Assembly: GCA_023238725.1 (NCBI GenBank)
Contig: CM041546.1
Span: forward strand, 16,817,492 to 16,881,491
Direction of reading: 5' to 3'
From: Scortum barcoo
Lineage: Eukaryota > Chordata > Actinopteri > Centrarchiformes > Terapontidae
DNA length: 64,000 nt
Both the position numbers and the translations under genes were made by a program. This document shows, piece by piece, positions 49,371-64,000 of this stretch. Each line of letters starts with the position of its first letter. Position 1 is the first letter of the stretch. The notes under the pieces are model-generated. The model did not search any database, was not told the origin of the DNA, and saw only the letters and a list, made by a program, of their open reading frames with translations.

Positions 49371-52300
49371 ACATAAACAAAGCGTCTTAGTATCACATTG
49401 TGGTGAAAAAATATGTCACAATATGGGTTACAAAGTGCTGACCCCAAGCAGCAACAGTTTTTGAAATATTGTTATTACTATTATATTATTATTACTGAAC
49501 ATTGAAAGTTTTTACAGGGAAATAAACTGCAGAGGAACAAGTCACACACACACAGAAAACTCAGATTGTCTAGTTTAGTTTAATGCAAAATAATCTTTAT
49601 GGGTCAAAAGGCTGTCATAAATAACTCAGCTACTTAAACCAAATGGTAATCTTGCTGTTTCAGTTTAGAAAAGTGCCTTATCTCTAAAAATGCAATTCTG
49701 GGTCAAATATGGACAACACCTGCCACTGGCATTATGTTTTAGGTGTCCTATATTCATTTTGTGGTAACATACATTTGCGCCTTGAAACTCTGCAACTTCT
49801 TGAAGAAGTTTCATCCATGCAGGAGCAGCTCTCCACTGCTATCTACTATCCATTATAAAGCTGTCAGTGCACCGTGGAGGGAGTGCAGTGCTTTTAAACA
49901 AAAAGAGAGGAGAGATTCGATTTGCCATGACTAATGCTAGTTCCTATCGCGCCCACTGATAACTCCCACCAACTGTGCCACAGGTGTTCCATGCACCTCT
50001 GGCCACAAAAACACCAAATATATTTACAACAACCCAGTTCATATTTGACTATCGGCTGAATCATCGATTTACAAAAATAGGATTGTAGGAGTGTATGCTT
50101 GGGACTCAACACTGAGAAAGTTGTTGCAGTAGTTAGCTGTTGTCAATTGTTATTGTAGTAGTTGTTTGAGTGTAGTCTGATTACTGTAATATTATTTTCT
50201 GTATATATTTTACTGTAATGATTATTAGCAACTCAGGGTCCATTTACCATACAGCTAATGTAAAGATGCTTTAGTTTGTAATGCACCGTAGTTTTACTAT
50301 ACTTTTATTGGCCATTTTAATCGCATTACTTTCTGATTCTATCCTTGAATGGTGAGTGGGTCTCGCTGTTTTGCTGGGCAACGAGAATAACATTTCTGAT
50401 AAGCCCCCTTTTCTCTGTAGTTCTGCCAAGATGGCTCACATGCAGAGACGTGTAAGGAGGTGGTAGAAGGATTAGGAAGAGGTTACATCTGAAGCTCACT
50501 TGCAGTCGGGCACGCCAAGGGTGGCAATATAGGTTCAGCAGATGCTGCTGGAGCACGGCCACAAAGTCGCAGATTAGATTCTGAGGCCCAGTACCTGTTA
50601 ATGTACCTCATCTGTCAATTAAAAATTACCTTGATTATACATTTATTTACCTAATGGAATCTACTTAGCCCTGCCAGTCCTCTTCAAAATGATGTATTGC
50701 TCTTATTGATGGACTGATTTCTGTGAACTGCTTGTGTTCCCCCTAATTGTCCACATTGATTAATTTTCACCATCTTGTCACAAATGTCTCCTTTATTTAG
50801 TCCCCGCATTCATTTGTGCATGCACGTGTGTCAGACCTGTGAAATTAGCAGTCAACAGGCTCCTTCAGCAAGGCTAGGGGAAGTGGAGACCACCTTATAA
50901 TAATGTGCCGACCCACCCCCGTTTTGATGATAAATTCTGAAGTTCAATTCAGTAGCAGCAAAACATCCATTACATGATGAGGGCATTAGATGCAGGGAAT
51001 ACTGCAGCTTTCCAAAATACACCTACCTGCAGGAGTTAGGCAGGCAAGGATACAGTACATAGATGAGACACTGGACACATCTGCGTCTGCAGAAAGTGAG
51101 CGTAACATGCAGTCTGACCTCTCCTTGTCCTCTCTGTAACTTCGGCAATAGTTAACATCATAATGCTGCTATTTATGGCACCTGTTAAATAAGGCAATAT
51201 CTCAGGATCGATTTTGCTGCCGCTCGCTCTCCCCTTTGGCACTCTCTTCCAACACACGTTGGATTTGATAACTCAAGCTCTATTGATTTTTCTATAAGCA
51301 AAAATAGTCTGCACAGAGGCATAAACAAAATATATTGGTTATGTCCACATGCTTTTTTTAAAGATCAATATTTAAATATTTTTATTTGGTTTGTGCGGAG
51401 CATTGTGACTATATATACTGCATTATATATACAGGTACTATATTTGCAAATGATAGATTATCTCTAAAACAAGGAAAAGGAAAAACAGAAATTTAAAGTG
51501 AAACACTATCAATAACATTTTTCTATCAGGTTATATCAATTTCCAGAAAAATGTATGCAGTCTGGTTGTGGCATCCCAACCTTACACGCACTGACACTAC
51601 TCCAACTGCAAGATTGCCTTGTATGCTGTACGTCATCTTGACGAGTGCAGGATGGTAAAATGTGTTGATAGAATGGTGAGATGATATATATGGAGATTGC
51701 TGCCTTGACACAAATGGAAATACACAGTATGCAACAAATGCAGAAAAGGTAATTGTAAGGCAGTGTTTGGAAAGGTCTTGTGGTGACAGAAGAAAAAAAA
51801 AATCTCAGGGGGTGGAGGGGTGTGTCGAAAGAGAGGGACCATAACATTCAAATGGAAGATTGGGATCTAGCTTCCTGAGTTGGGGAGAAAGTGACAGAGA
51901 CTAATGGATTTCTGTGCCGGGTGTGATTAAGAGGCTGTACTAAACCTGAGATAATGTGCTGATATCTGCCGGGAGCTGCTTGACGCTGGCTGATCACAAT
52001 CAGTGGACCCAAGACAGTCGAGAAGCCGTTCACCTCTGTGCAGCACTCAGCTCGCCCTACATGTCCGGTCTGGTTACATCTGAAGAAAAGCACCCTTCTC
52101 TACTATCTCCCACTATCAGAATAATAGAGTGCTGATTTGGTTAAAAGGCAATGGCCTTTTTTTTTTTGGACAATGTATTTCTTGTTGACGGAATGCATAA
52201 GAATTCACAACACACACACTCAATTAGATGTCATGTGTATGTAGGAAATGTTGTATTTTTGTATTGCTGTTTAAACATCCATTAATGAAAGAAACTTAAC

Positions 52301-55300
52301 ACTTGGTGAGCTGGCAAAGCAAAACTTAACATTTCATGGAGTAAACACAGGCTGCGGCACATGAAACATTGCTGATGTTCTTATGCATGGTCCTTGGGCT
52401 TCACTGTGCCGTTGCGCATTTTAATTTTAATCTTAATCAATGTTCCGTGCTCTAATGAGAACACTGGTTTTTACACGCTTGTTGACCTGCCAGATCAGGA
52501 TGTACTAAATGTGATCAGAGTCTTATTAGCCTCAGGAAGGTAAGCAATAGCCTCTAGCGCCATACTGGAACGACTACACTAACCAATGCTGCGAGTCGCA
52601 TGCAAGAGCAACCACAGAGAATATCATTTTATTTCTTTAAAGGAATAACGCTCTTTGATGAGCGGATATCAATTTAAGAAGGCCACAAAAAACGTGAGTG
52701 GGCCTTCAATGCAGCACCTGTAGAAATATGACTCTCATCAATTCATTCTATACTGTCATTACTACTTAACTGGTCCAGTGGGACTCTTTTGCTGCAGAAT
52801 AATAAGTTCTTACACTGCAACAACCATATGTCCTGGGCTTCCCTGGGGAAGATGCCTCCAGCTGCCCAAACCCTATTTCCTTGCTGTCAGTTTCAGGCAG
52901 AAGACGCCTGACAGCTATATGTTGTGTCACCAAGACGGATCTGAGTGAGGTACTTTGCTTTCGAAATCTGAATTAAAAATCCACAATTAAAGTGTGAAGT
53001 CTCTCCTGATTAATCTTGTGTGTGAAAACTTTCGGTCTGAATAAATGTCTTGGACTGCGCTGCCTTGCTTAAAGCATAATAAAATCAGATTTATCACGAC
53101 ATCTAAAGCCATGTTTTAGTGGAACTCAAACTTAACAGTGCTACTGTCATGGTAGGACTTCAACTGTGTTTTAGAGTCTAACAAATATGCAGAATCTCGC
53201 CAGATAAATGCTTCAGTTGATCAAACTTTGCTGTTTGGGGACGTCTGCAATCTTTGATCAGTCAGGTTTCACTGTGGGACAAATGAGATGATTGGCTGGA
53301 AACTGCATTAGTGTTTGAGATGAAATACGTTTCACTCTGGCTTGATCTGGAAACAAACTAAGGGAGTAGAATAAGAAGAGCCATACAGTTGTCTATAAAA
53401 ACAACTGAACATATCCAGAGAGAAAGCTTTTTATTGCGACTTCACTGCACAGTGTACTATCACAGGCATTTTAAGAGCAATCTTTTTATATTACTGACTC
53501 TCCATGTACTGACACTTACAATATGATTTGGAATGAATTGCATAAATGAGTAGGATAGCTCATTTGTTTATTTTTCCCCCCTCTTGTTCATTATTGAATT
53601 AAACGACTCAATCCAATTAGTAGTGTGCATTACCCTTTCTTGCAGTTTGATTAAGCAAGTAAAATATTAAGGCTGATGCTCAGCCAAATTATGTCGCATT
53701 ACAAATCCTCCAAATCACAGGGCTTTTCATTCATGTGCAAAGATGTTCTACAGAAAGTCTCTGAGCTGCGGGCTGAGAACACGAATGCCTTCATCTGTCA
53801 GTAGTTTCACATTAGTACTGTAAAGACGGACCTGTCTGAAGACGTCTAGTTTAATGGAAATGCGATTAATGTAAATAAAGAAATCGCCTGGCCCGGTGTA
53901 TTTATATTCAATATTTTTCCATGCAATTATGAGCAGAAATTGATACGCAAAAAAAAACTTTTCTTCAGTGGCTGCTGTCTAACAACGTTCCGATTAGGCT
54001 GAATATTTCCTTTGTCATCACAGTTATTCTTGCAATATCTTTTCTCTCCTGTTGGACTGTCAGGACAACAAATATTTGAATAGAAATGACCTCAATTTCG
54101 GGGGAACATTTCATTTGGCTGGAGCGCGTGTTATACATATTGAGGAATGGCAACATGTCAGGCCTGCCAAGCTGATTCCCAAAGTAGCAAAAAATGACAC
54201 CGCTTACAGCCAGCACTGTCTTCACCGTACGTGTGTGCCAAGTATTTTGGATGTCATTACAAATATTTTACACATCGGGTGCAGAGGCTGTTTTGTTATT
54301 GTCTCACTCTGATTATATTCTCTCGTTTTTTGTTTTTTTTCCCCCTCCTCCAATGGAGAGATGTGACTCAGGCAAACCACGTTTTCATTGTCAATCAAAC
54401 GGCCACCTGACGAGGTTTCTAGAAAACACCTTTCGCTGTGCCCCAGCACATTACTGTGATGGTGTGTCTGTGAGAACAACAGCTGTTGGAATAGTTGAAG
54501 GTTATCACTTCTTATTTTCTGGAAAACGTGGCAGGTGTCATTTATAATCCACTGACATATTGCAGCTGGCTCTATGGAGAGATTGCTTCAACACGAGGAG
54601 AATTAAATACTTTCTCCCGCCATCTACCAGAATGAATAAACTGCCAGAAAATATAACGCATGACCCCAATTTTCCTGATGCTTATGACAGATGTCTCTTC
54701 TTGCAGGTCAGAGTGAATGTGAAGAGGTTTACTTTCTCTTTTAACCACTTTTTAGCGCGGGTTGGGACATTAACTTGGCAAAGTGTGTGGTCTGTAATCT
54801 GGGTGAATGGTTGTGTCATATATCAAAACTCTTGGCAAGAGTCCTGGAATCAAAACTGTTTGAAAAACCAACAGACGGAGAGTAAGATGCTTGCCTACTG
54901 CTTACAGTGCTCTTGACAGAAAGAATGAATCTGTCCCCAGTGCACAAAGGAACGCTTGCTTTTAGTTATACTCTTACTCTGTATGCAGAATGATTGATTT
55001 TAGGGCTTACCATTACCATATGTTAGACAAACATCTATTTGTCTAGCAGCGTTGTTTTAACAGTGTTGAGTATTTGACCATTCTACACAGACAACTTCAT
55101 CAATTGGTACACAGGCCCTCCACTCAACAAAAAAATTGGAAGCAAATACAAACAAAAATCAAAATTGCACAGCCTGACCAGCGCTTTGTCAAAGGGACAT
55201 CAGTACAGAAATTGAGCACTCATGAAACAATGGAATAGAAGGGGAGAGCATCTATTTGCAATAATAAAGTGCAAATACAAGCAGCCGGTCCTTAATGGAA

Positions 55301-58300
55301 CTCCTCACTGTATCGCTCATTGCTGGGCCCCCCCAAGGCTTAGCAAGATTGAATACACCATATGTTTATCTGGAGCTTCCCCCCTTGTAAGTGGCACTGA
55401 CAGCACGGTTTTGGCACTGTTCTTGTCTTTCCCATTATGCATCAATCCAAAATCTCATTTAGACAGTTACTTCCCAGACAACACACACAAAAAAGGGGCT
55501 GGGGCTTTTATTTGGTTGTTAAATCACTGCTATCCATCCACTTTGTATGTTGTACATTGTACATCTCCTCAGATGTTGCATTTTGTTATGCTGCATAGGT
55601 ACAGACACCACATACAGAAGCTCAAACCTCACTTGCATGATCAGTAGAGGTATGAAGGTATGAAATTACCTTGATCGTTTATTTTTGATGCCTGAATCAT
55701 GATCTCTGGCAACGTTTTTTTTTCTGGTGCACATTTATGTACGATGCCAAATTTGTGAGGAGATGGCCAGGTTTGCATGAATTCAAATGCAAAATTTGTT
55801 TATATGCATTGATTTAAATGCATTGCAAGGCAACTCATGAAGTGCAGCGCACGATGCCGAGATACTGTGAGCTGTGACTGTCAGTGGTCAGAGAGAGTGC
55901 TTCATCCTTCATCATGATCTTTAGATTTCCCATGTGGTGTCACACAGCCAGATACAACACTTGAGGCTTGAGCAGGTAGTCAGACAAAGTTGTACAGTCG
56001 CTGCTCTCAATGCTGGTGCCTCCTGTTGCCTTACTCAGGCGAGCTAGAAGGCAAATCCTCAGATTTGTTGACGCTGTAGTGGAAGCTACTTTTTAAAAAG
56101 TCAGAAAACAGCTTTATCTTTGTTGGTAATTTTGCCATCAACAGCATGGAACCTAAACTACTTCCACACATGGCCTCTCAGGAGCTTTGACGCTGGGATT
56201 ATCTGATCAGATGTGGCTTTTCTACACCACGCCACAAGGCAAATGACCTCAAACTGTCTGTTGCTCATATGGACTGTAAACTTTTAATTTAAATACGTTG
56301 TTCGATTGTGAATTTTAAATTTTTCCCCTTGTTCAAATAAGGTTAAAATTCCATATAGAGAGTGAAAGCCCGTGTGCCTGTACACACCGCAGAACTTAAT
56401 AATTTCCAGGATACAGAGTTGTCAAGTCACTGTGCTACAATTTGTCAACGGCGCTACAGTAAAATGTGCTAATACAGACAGTCTCACCCCTGCTACGCTC
56501 CGTGTGAGAACTGAGCTCTGATTATTATTTTGTGATATCCGTATCTCATCTAACCTTGTAATGATATTCCCCTGTCCTGCCTCAGGAGCCCTCCCCCTCC
56601 CCACAGTTACCCCGCTGCTGCTGTATGGCCATTTTTAGCCCCATAATTTCCCTGGCAGTAAGCTCCTGATGAGGTTGGTCAGGGATGAAGACTTCTATTA
56701 ACTCAAATGTTGTACATGAAGGGAATTGCAGACCCATAAAGCAAGGTCTTGTCAGTCTCCCAGGTGAGCTCTAGCATGAAGAGCACAGCCTCCCTCTCCT
56801 CCCACTGGCAGATTTGCCTTAAAAGTTTGACTGCCCGAGGGGGAAGGTAAAAACTTTGGGAAAGCTGCTTGATTTTCCCCTTCACTTCTCCAGCATCCAT
56901 GCTGTATCTGCTATTTATTGAAACTGACTCTCTCCAATGAAACAAGATTCATTTAGATATATATAAAAAAGCATTTACAACAGTTACTTAATTTGAGAAT
57001 ATGGGGGTCACACAGTCTTATCATTTATCAAGACATATAGTAGGGTTCTCACTTATTTTTTATTTAGAAAAATTTACTGTATGCTTTTTTTCTTTTTTTC
57101 TTTTATCAGCAGCCCATTTGTGTTTTACCACATTTTGCTCTTAAAGGTTTCCCAGGGGAGTTTTAGCCCTCTGGTAGTGCAATGGAGTGGATTTTCTGAG
57201 AGTAGGTCCTGATTTTGTTTATCTTGTGCAAGCTTACATACACACACATGCACACACATGGGGATGCTATACACAATCATGCCAATGACGTCACATTTTT
57301 CCACTGATCTACAGGTAAGATTACACAACAAGGTATGCTGCAGTGTATCAATAAAGGCAGGGAGGATGTTAGTTAGCAATCAATGCTGGATTTGAAAAAC
57401 TGCATGTTTTATGAGGAGGAAAGTGCAGGACAGACAATGCATTTTCAAGAGTAACACTGAATATAAACATAACCTTTGTTTGTTTACAAGGAAACTCTAC
57501 AGGGTACCTTTAACTTTATATTACCAAAAGCTTGTTTCTGATGTTTTGTTGTTGTTGTTGTTTTTGTTGTTGTTTGTTGTTCTTGTTCAAAAATGCAGAA
57601 AACTTCAAATGTGCAGATGTGCTTAAAGTGAAGTGATCTCCTTTAAAAAAAAAAAAAAAGGGTATTTCAGATGAAAATCAGTTAAAAGCCAGATTTATGA
57701 GCCGTAATCATGTTAAGAGGGGCACTTAGAAAATAGACCACTGGCAGACTGTAGGAGGCAAAGGGGCAAAACAGTTTGACTGACTCAGTTGTCACTTTTT
57801 TGGTGAAGTGAAAACTCAATCCTATTCTCACCTCTGCGAGCTGATGAGTGTTTGCTGGATATTGCCCTCATATTGCTCATTTCCTGAAATACTCTGGGAT
57901 CTGGAGGGAGACACTGACACTTGTCAGTCCAAGTGTCAGCCAGGAAAACTTTATCTTAATATTATTTTCTTATTTATTATTATTATTTTAATATTATTTT
58001 CTTTTTTCATTCTTATCTGAGTACAGTGTTGTGCAGTATATCCCAGTTATATTTAATTAATTTAATAAAAAATGCGGCTCTAGCTTTTCTAATTTAAATG
58101 TACACATTTCTAGAAAGTGTATGCTGTGACACACACGCTTAAGTGCCATTAATTTAGTGCTGGATCTATTTGATAAAATAAAACTCAAGCATAGCAATTA
58201 CAAGCGTACTGTGACACACAAGGTCGTATTTTCCTCTGTAAATTGAATAAAAAAAAACCAAAAAAAAACAAAAAAAACACTGCATTAATGACTGCATTAA

Positions 58301-61300
58301 AATGAATCACATTAGTCCTCACTTTAGACTTTAGGTCAAATTCACACAATTCATCAGTTAAATTAGAGGAAACTGAAGGAGCAATTAAGAAGTATTGATC
58401 AAAATTCACTTACCAAATACAAATTCTAACATTGAGCCTTGCTATGTTTTGTACATGGCATACAGTTTGTTGCCTTATTTGTATTTTGCACAGCCTACTT
58501 GAACATTCCTTGGACAGATCTTTCAAGGAAGATACAGAAGAAATCATGTTGGCAGATGCAAAGGATTTGGACGCAGTAAAATATTCCATATATTATCCTG
58601 GACACAGCACATAGATGCGGACAGGAGAAACAGTGTTGCTGATGCACACATTTCAGCAACATACAATTATCTTTGTTGCTGTGTTTTCAGACCACTGCAT
58701 GCATATAAGAAAAAACAAACATGATGCAATAAATGAATGAATGATTACTACTGCCTGAGGGGTTGGTTTGGGATTAAAATCCCTCTTTTCATACATGAAG
58801 TGAGAAATATATACAATTACACACAATATATAACTGTTATAACTATAAAATCACACACATTTAACATAACTGACCCCTTAAATCTGAGTCAACAGTTTAA
58901 GTTATGTAAAGTGAAACAGTGGTGTTGACAAAAGTAGCTACACATTAATTGATTTTAATATTTTGGCTCACAGTGTTATCACTGTGTGGGAGAGTATAAC
59001 TATATCATCCTATGATATTGATTTTTCCCATTCACTTATTTTGGGAAAACATGAATTTAGCTGTAACATTATATTAAATACATTATATTCTATTATATTC
59101 TCTTGAAATTTCCTCAGCACCTTTGCTGCTTCCAGCTTGACTTTAACATGTGCAGCCTGGATGTGCATGGATATTCCACCCACGTAAAGTACTGAATGAA
59201 CTCTTTTTTTTGGTTGATAACCTCCTCTGTTATGTCAGCAGTATAACATTCCCAGTGAGGTGGGATGTAGTGTAAACAACAGTGATTAAAGCGTGTTATC
59301 TATCCTGCCTTTTGACACTTGTATATCTGAGGCTGGGTTAAGAAGACACATGCTGTCAGGCAATAAATCTTAGTTATTTCCCAAGGTCTAACCATGTTTA
59401 CATTTAGAGCGCTGCCTTCGGTTGTGGAGAGAAATATCTCAGGCGGTCACACTGGTGTTTGGGAATGTGTCAGTAACCTTTCTGTCAAACACCTTTGTTG
59501 CCATGTGCATTATCTTTAAAAGGGGCTGTATGTAATGGTTAATATGTATTAAGTGTTTTTTTTTATTGTTGTTTTTTGTCAATGAGTGAACAGATTGCAA
59601 CTTTAAAAATATGACCTTCACTGACTTTCTCAGTAGACTATAACACCCTGTGAACTGAGTTCTATGTAAAGGACCTCTCTTCAGCTCTATGATAGTGTTA
59701 CATATTAATACAGAATTTAGATGACATGATATTTATGTTGATGGAGAGGCTGCATTGTTAGCATGGTCCTGATCAATCTGAACTCCATACAGAAAACGAG
59801 ACAGAAAGTTGTTTGCTTGTTGGCATCATGATGCAGTTATCCCAGCGACCATTATTGAAATTTAATCACAGCAAAGTCTGTTTATGTTGTGATCATACAC
59901 ATGTGTACACATCATACAGACAGAGGCATCATATCTTATTTATCTGTAGAAAAATAAAGCCCAAATATCCCAGAAACGTGGTATTGAGGTCCCACCCATA
60001 TGCCGGTCAACTGACTGTTAGCTAATGAGCAAGCAATAAAGTTAAGTTAAAGTTAAGCTCCAACTCTACATTCAATTCCCAAAAAGACGTCTACTTCACT
60101 GTGACTGACAGCCGCTCTTTAGAGCATCAAATAACTGATTAAAACCAAACTTATCAGAATAATGAATACTCAAAGAAACATCAGTGTGATTAAAAACTAC
60201 ATAAAAGAGCAGAAAACATTGTCCTGTTTTTTTAAGTTATCTGTAATATGGCCGTTAATGTGTAATGAAATCCTTTATAAGTTGCTCCCAACTACTTTTA
60301 GAATGAAAGTGACAAAACCGATCATCAGTTCCTTGTTTACATTCAGTGTGAGCACAGATTAAGCATAGATTTGGGTATGTGCAAGGTGCTGCTGAATATT
60401 TTGAGCAACATTAGGCAGTGTTTTCATTGAAACTCCATGGTGTTACCAGAAGATTAAACTGATGCAGTGTTGCTGTTGCTGTAGTAATGTCATGGACTGC
60501 CAGCTTATCTGCTGCACTGGTAGTAACGTCTTTGAGATCAGATGAATGAGAAGTTTGAGGCAGATGGTTTGCTTGAATGATTCGGATGTCATGGAATTAA
60601 AAATAGTTTTAATTACTGGATATGACTTGCATCCATAAATTAATCCTATATTTAAATTTCAGGTGTGTAAAGTGTGTGAGTTGTAAAAATCAATACTAGC
60701 AGATGTTTTTGAGATGTTGAAGAATTGCTATAGCTTTATCATTTATCGCCATTTGATTTACAATACTCCAAACTCACAAATTGTGACAATATTTGGAGGC
60801 AGCGCAACTATTTTATAACTGTGCAACTAATTCTACAGCTAGGAGCACCAGTGTGACTTGTAAATATGCTATATGTTATAAATATTTTTTGTTTTGTTTT
60901 TTTTAAATTATAATCAATGTCACATGATCAGGAGAGAGCGAGAATTGGTGTGTGTGCATTTGTGGGCATCCCATGTGAAAATGTGTGACAACGGTTATAC
61001 GCTTTAGTTACAAACAGGGTTAGCCTGCAAAATTCATGGTCTGTGTGTACAGGGTGGCCTGGTTATGTTGCCTGAATCCAGAGGGTGAACGAGAGGAGGG
61101 TGTCAGAGTAAGACTTTCCCTACTTATTATCTTGTAGTATTTATTTTGAAAATCTCTCCAATATAAACTTCAATTATCGAGTTTATTTTGGTCTTAGATT
61201 TGTATGAATATAAAATAATGAGTATCCAAAGTAAACAGTTTGCCCAGTCAAGCTCAAGATTGTGTGATATGTGCATATAAAACAGTAAAATAAACTAAAT

Positions 61301-62786
61301 AAACTAAAATAGAGAGACAGCAAGTGCACAACATGTAAAACTATATTGGTTGTCAAACAAAAAGTTAAAATCAAATCTGCGCCCTTTATATTGTTGTTTA
61401 CACTGCTGACACTTCAGACATTGACAAATACTTTTTTTTTTCTGGAAAAGCAATTATGAAGGATTTCATTACACATTAACAGCCACACTACAGATAACTC
61501 CATCCACGTGTGGAAAATATCCCACCGCACTACACAACTGGTTGTTCCTAAGAAGGTGTCTGCCTGCACTTTAATGAGAGTCGGGGTAATGGGCTGTTTA
61601 ATCTGGCCTCATAGCTGGGATGAATATTATGATTAAGAATATGACAGTGCCACTTCCACACCTTGAGAAAGTGATGATTCTACACGTGTTGGTTGTCGCC
61701 TTGCGTTAAACGGTTGTTTCATCACTGTCAGCGACAGATGCAGCGATCCCCCTCCTGCCACACCGAGCTGCTGCGGAAGAGCCTCGTCACAACAGACTAA
61801 CCTGACAAGAGGAGAAAGCATTCATCGGTGTGCATTATGCTGTAAAGAATATCAATCCGGCTATATGTGTTTATGCAGGAAGTACTGTATCATTCTGAAC
61901 AACAAGTGTCCCCATGATATCAGGCTCAATTTGGTGTCACAAAAGTGCCTCAGACAAGAAAGGGGCCCATTTACAACCAGATCCCCTGCTGGAAATGTAA
62001 CACTTGCTGTAATTCATCACCTGTTTCAAGGGAGGTGCACTGCTGCCGGCCATTAGGACCACTGAGGGTTTACCCACAGTCCAGCAATGAGTTGTAGTCA
62101 TAAACTACTAGAGTGTAATCGTGTGGATCTGTATGAGCAGGTTGTGCACTTGGTGATGGAGTACCCAGACTTCACTGAACCTCTGAGCTGGCCGGCGCTG
62201 GATCATTTGGACATCATGCTGTTGAAATGCAATATAAATATAGATTGTTCATTCTCACTGGGGCAAAATCAATAACCGCGACATGGAAGGCTTTGATCTC
62301 GGGCTAACATATGACCAAGGCCAGTTTTGTTTGCTCAAGACAAACAGGACAATCTATAAAGAAACGTAACCTCTGTGGATTAGACACGTATAGTCGTGCT
62401 TCTGAGAAGGTTGAGTGGAGGGAGGAGAGTTTGTGGATGTACAGCACAGCAGACTGATACTTACTTGAGTTAGTTCTAGTTAGTAGGAGTCTATTTCTAT
62501 TACATGAAGAACGCTTTTACCTAAAGATGCGTGCAATGATTTCCCCAGATGGTGGTGAACAAAAAGTGTTACAGGCTAAAAAACAAACAAAAAAAACCCA
62601 GTAGAGGTCTGCCTTTAAGAGACCCTAATCCAAAAATCCACAGTTTTGTGTTTAAAATGCAAGTGATACTATTGTGTAGGGCTTAATAATGATCCAATAT
62701 AATAATTTATTGACATTCAGTGGGATTTTAGCACGATATGATCCATTTCTGTTTCAAAATTTAGTTGTCAGAATGAAAAATCCTAA

Positions 62787-62789
<3 letters not shown>
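49371..62789. other. Intergenic, no gene supported
   Basis: Long AT-rich interval. It contains a GTT/TTG trinucleotide-rich patch (57544-57590), A-runs (57643-57659, 58249-58279) and T-runs. Open frames at 54194-54547, 54560-54916 and 55222-55647 lack recognisable domains and are probably chance. Some GC-balanced unique stretches (for example 54000-54540) could be conserved regulatory DNA, but that cannot be judged from one sequence. Confidence 0.55.
57544..57590. repeat. GTT/TTG trinucleotide-rich patch
   Basis: Repeated TTG units with T-run interruptions over about 45 bp. Confidence 0.85.

Positions 62790-62833
<44 letters not shown>
62790..62833. repeat. (TA)n microsatellite, 44 bp
   Basis: A pure alternating TA run. 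The overlapping I/Y-repeat frame is an artefact of it. Confidence 0.97.
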
Positions 62834-62835
<2 letters not shown>

Positions 62836-62878
62836 CTACCACTGTCAGAAATATATTTATACAATTGTGTGTTCATTT

Positions 62879-62880
<2 letters not shown>

Positions 62881-62916
<36 letters not shown>
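62881..62916. repeat. (AAT)12 microsatellite
   Basis: A perfect trinucleotide run, 36 bp. It gives a poly-Asn frame on the + strand by chance. Confidence 0.97.
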
Positions 62917-62917
<1 letters not shown>

Positions 62918-64000
62918 TTGCTCTTAGCCTCAAATTTTAGTGCTAAGTTTGCCATCATTCCAGCTTAAATGAGCATGTTTGGTTATCCAAATTAACTGAA
63001 GAGGGTCACAAACACCCGGACCAGGGAGGTTAGCTTAGTTGTTAGAGTAAACAGGACCCTTTTGTTGAGAAGACTGAACTCCCAGTGAACGCTGACATGA
63101 TGATGGAGGGAGTCCGGATGGGACCTTGTCAGCGGGCCACAGCGCCATCCCCCCAGAGTGGCGCCACAGCGGATGAGGGTGCCACCACTCTGACCGTTAA
63201 CATAGAAAAAAAATGAGGGAGAGGTAAGCTGAGGACTGTAAAACAGGGTCAGTGGGGACTCCCTGTGTCTAGTCCCACATCAAGAGATGAGAGAAGACAC
63301 ACAAGCCTGGCTTTTAGAGAGAACACATTCACAGAGCGAGCAGTGAATGGAGCTCTGTCAATTTGCCAAAGTAGCTTGGGTGATTAACATTTGAACTGTG
63401 GCACATCAAGAGCCCCCTGTGGATGAATGGTCATTCTATCAGCCTCATTAGGGGAAACCTATTCAAGGATGCCAAGCACAAATTGCCCAGGCCCAACTGT
63501 CAAGCATGGGTAGAGAATGACAATGGCAACCCAAAGTAAACAGTTGCGTCTCGTAGATCGCTCAAATCCTCCAGTAAACAACATTCAGGGCCAAGATAAG
63601 CAATGAGCTTCTTAAACCGATGGAGTGTATCATAATAATAACCTGTGTAGCACCATGGTAAATCGCCTCAATGTGGTCCCCTCCTCGGAGTAAATAACAT
63701 CATGGGACCGGCAGCTTGGTGGCCAAGCTAGTGAGACACAAACACACACACTTTCAGTTTTTTGACCTGCATTCTTATATAATCAACTTTTCTTGAACAG
63801 AAACACGTAAAAATTGTTCTACTTGTCTTCGTCTGTTGTTTTCAATGGACATAAATAGTTAGTAGCACAGCTGCTCTGTGGAATAACTGAGTTACAACGT
63901 GCATTTACAACATGGTTCCAACTAATGACACAAAAAGCAGCGAGTCCTCCAGAATGTGCCGACTGCCAAATTTGCAGAGACACAGCAGTGCCCTGCCATC
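62917..64000. other. Intergenic, no gene supported
   Basis: Less AT-rich than the preceding kilobases, with a GC-richer patch around 63070-63200 (GGCGCCACAGCGG and similar). No long frame, RNA gene or recognised element. Confidence 0.6.

Noticed and set aside
54194..55647. Three + strand frames of 117-141 codons as exons of a neighbouring gene
   Set aside because: No family resemblance, no matching splice phases, and they are separated by stops; consistent with chance in less AT-rich DNA.
62689..62940. Frame with poly-Ile/Tyr and poly-Asn stretches
   Set aside because: It is a translation of the TA and AAT microsatellites.
1..64000. CRISPR array, operon, phage or bacterial defence system
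   Set aside because: No regularly spaced repeats or dense coding; the window is intron-rich vertebrate DNA.

Overview
The window is vertebrate nuclear DNA, most likely from a spiny-rayed teleost. The evidence is short exons with GT/AG junctions separated by kilobase introns, an AT-rich non-coding background with long TA, CA and AAT microsatellites, and dispersed repeats of types I recognise from fish genomes. There is no sign of a prokaryotic, viral or plasmid system.

There is one recognisable gene: the 3' three quarters of a kainate-type ionotropic glutamate receptor on the + strand, best matched to grik3 (GluK3). Twelve coding exons can be placed to the base, from a 54-bp amino-terminal-domain exon (1845-1898) to the stop at 37189-37191. 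They encode about 675 residues: the end of the amino-terminal domain, the S1 half of the glutamate-binding domain, M1, the M2 pore loop with the Q/R site, M3, the S2 half, M4 and the cytoplasmic tail. The 5' exons (signal peptide and most of the amino-terminal domain) and the promoter lie upstream of the window. A 3' UTR of about 3.3 kb ends at a good polyadenylation signal (40493-40498). The rest, about 40.5-64 kb, is intergenic DNA in which I cannot support any gene.

The introns hold most of the mobile DNA: an inverted-repeat element (17424-17886), an element with a second repeat nested inside it (26288-27562), and a truncated tRNA-derived SINE with an 11-bp target-site duplication (32156-32272). 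The intergenic part carries a purine-biased tract of about 400 bp (41660-42085), a GC-richer block open in several frames (42600-42945) and AT microsatellites near 62.8 kb.

The points most worth a second look are around the S2/M4 exons. Exon 10 carries one base too many for the conserved frame. The next intron has a strong pyrimidine tract and AG 102 bp upstream of the conserved acceptor, and the 34 intervening codons are open and in phase. The terminal exon has a second long open frame that runs into an exon-like 150-bp block in the 3' UTR. I did not find a novel multi-gene system. No database search was possible, and family comparisons rest on remembered kainate-receptor sequences.
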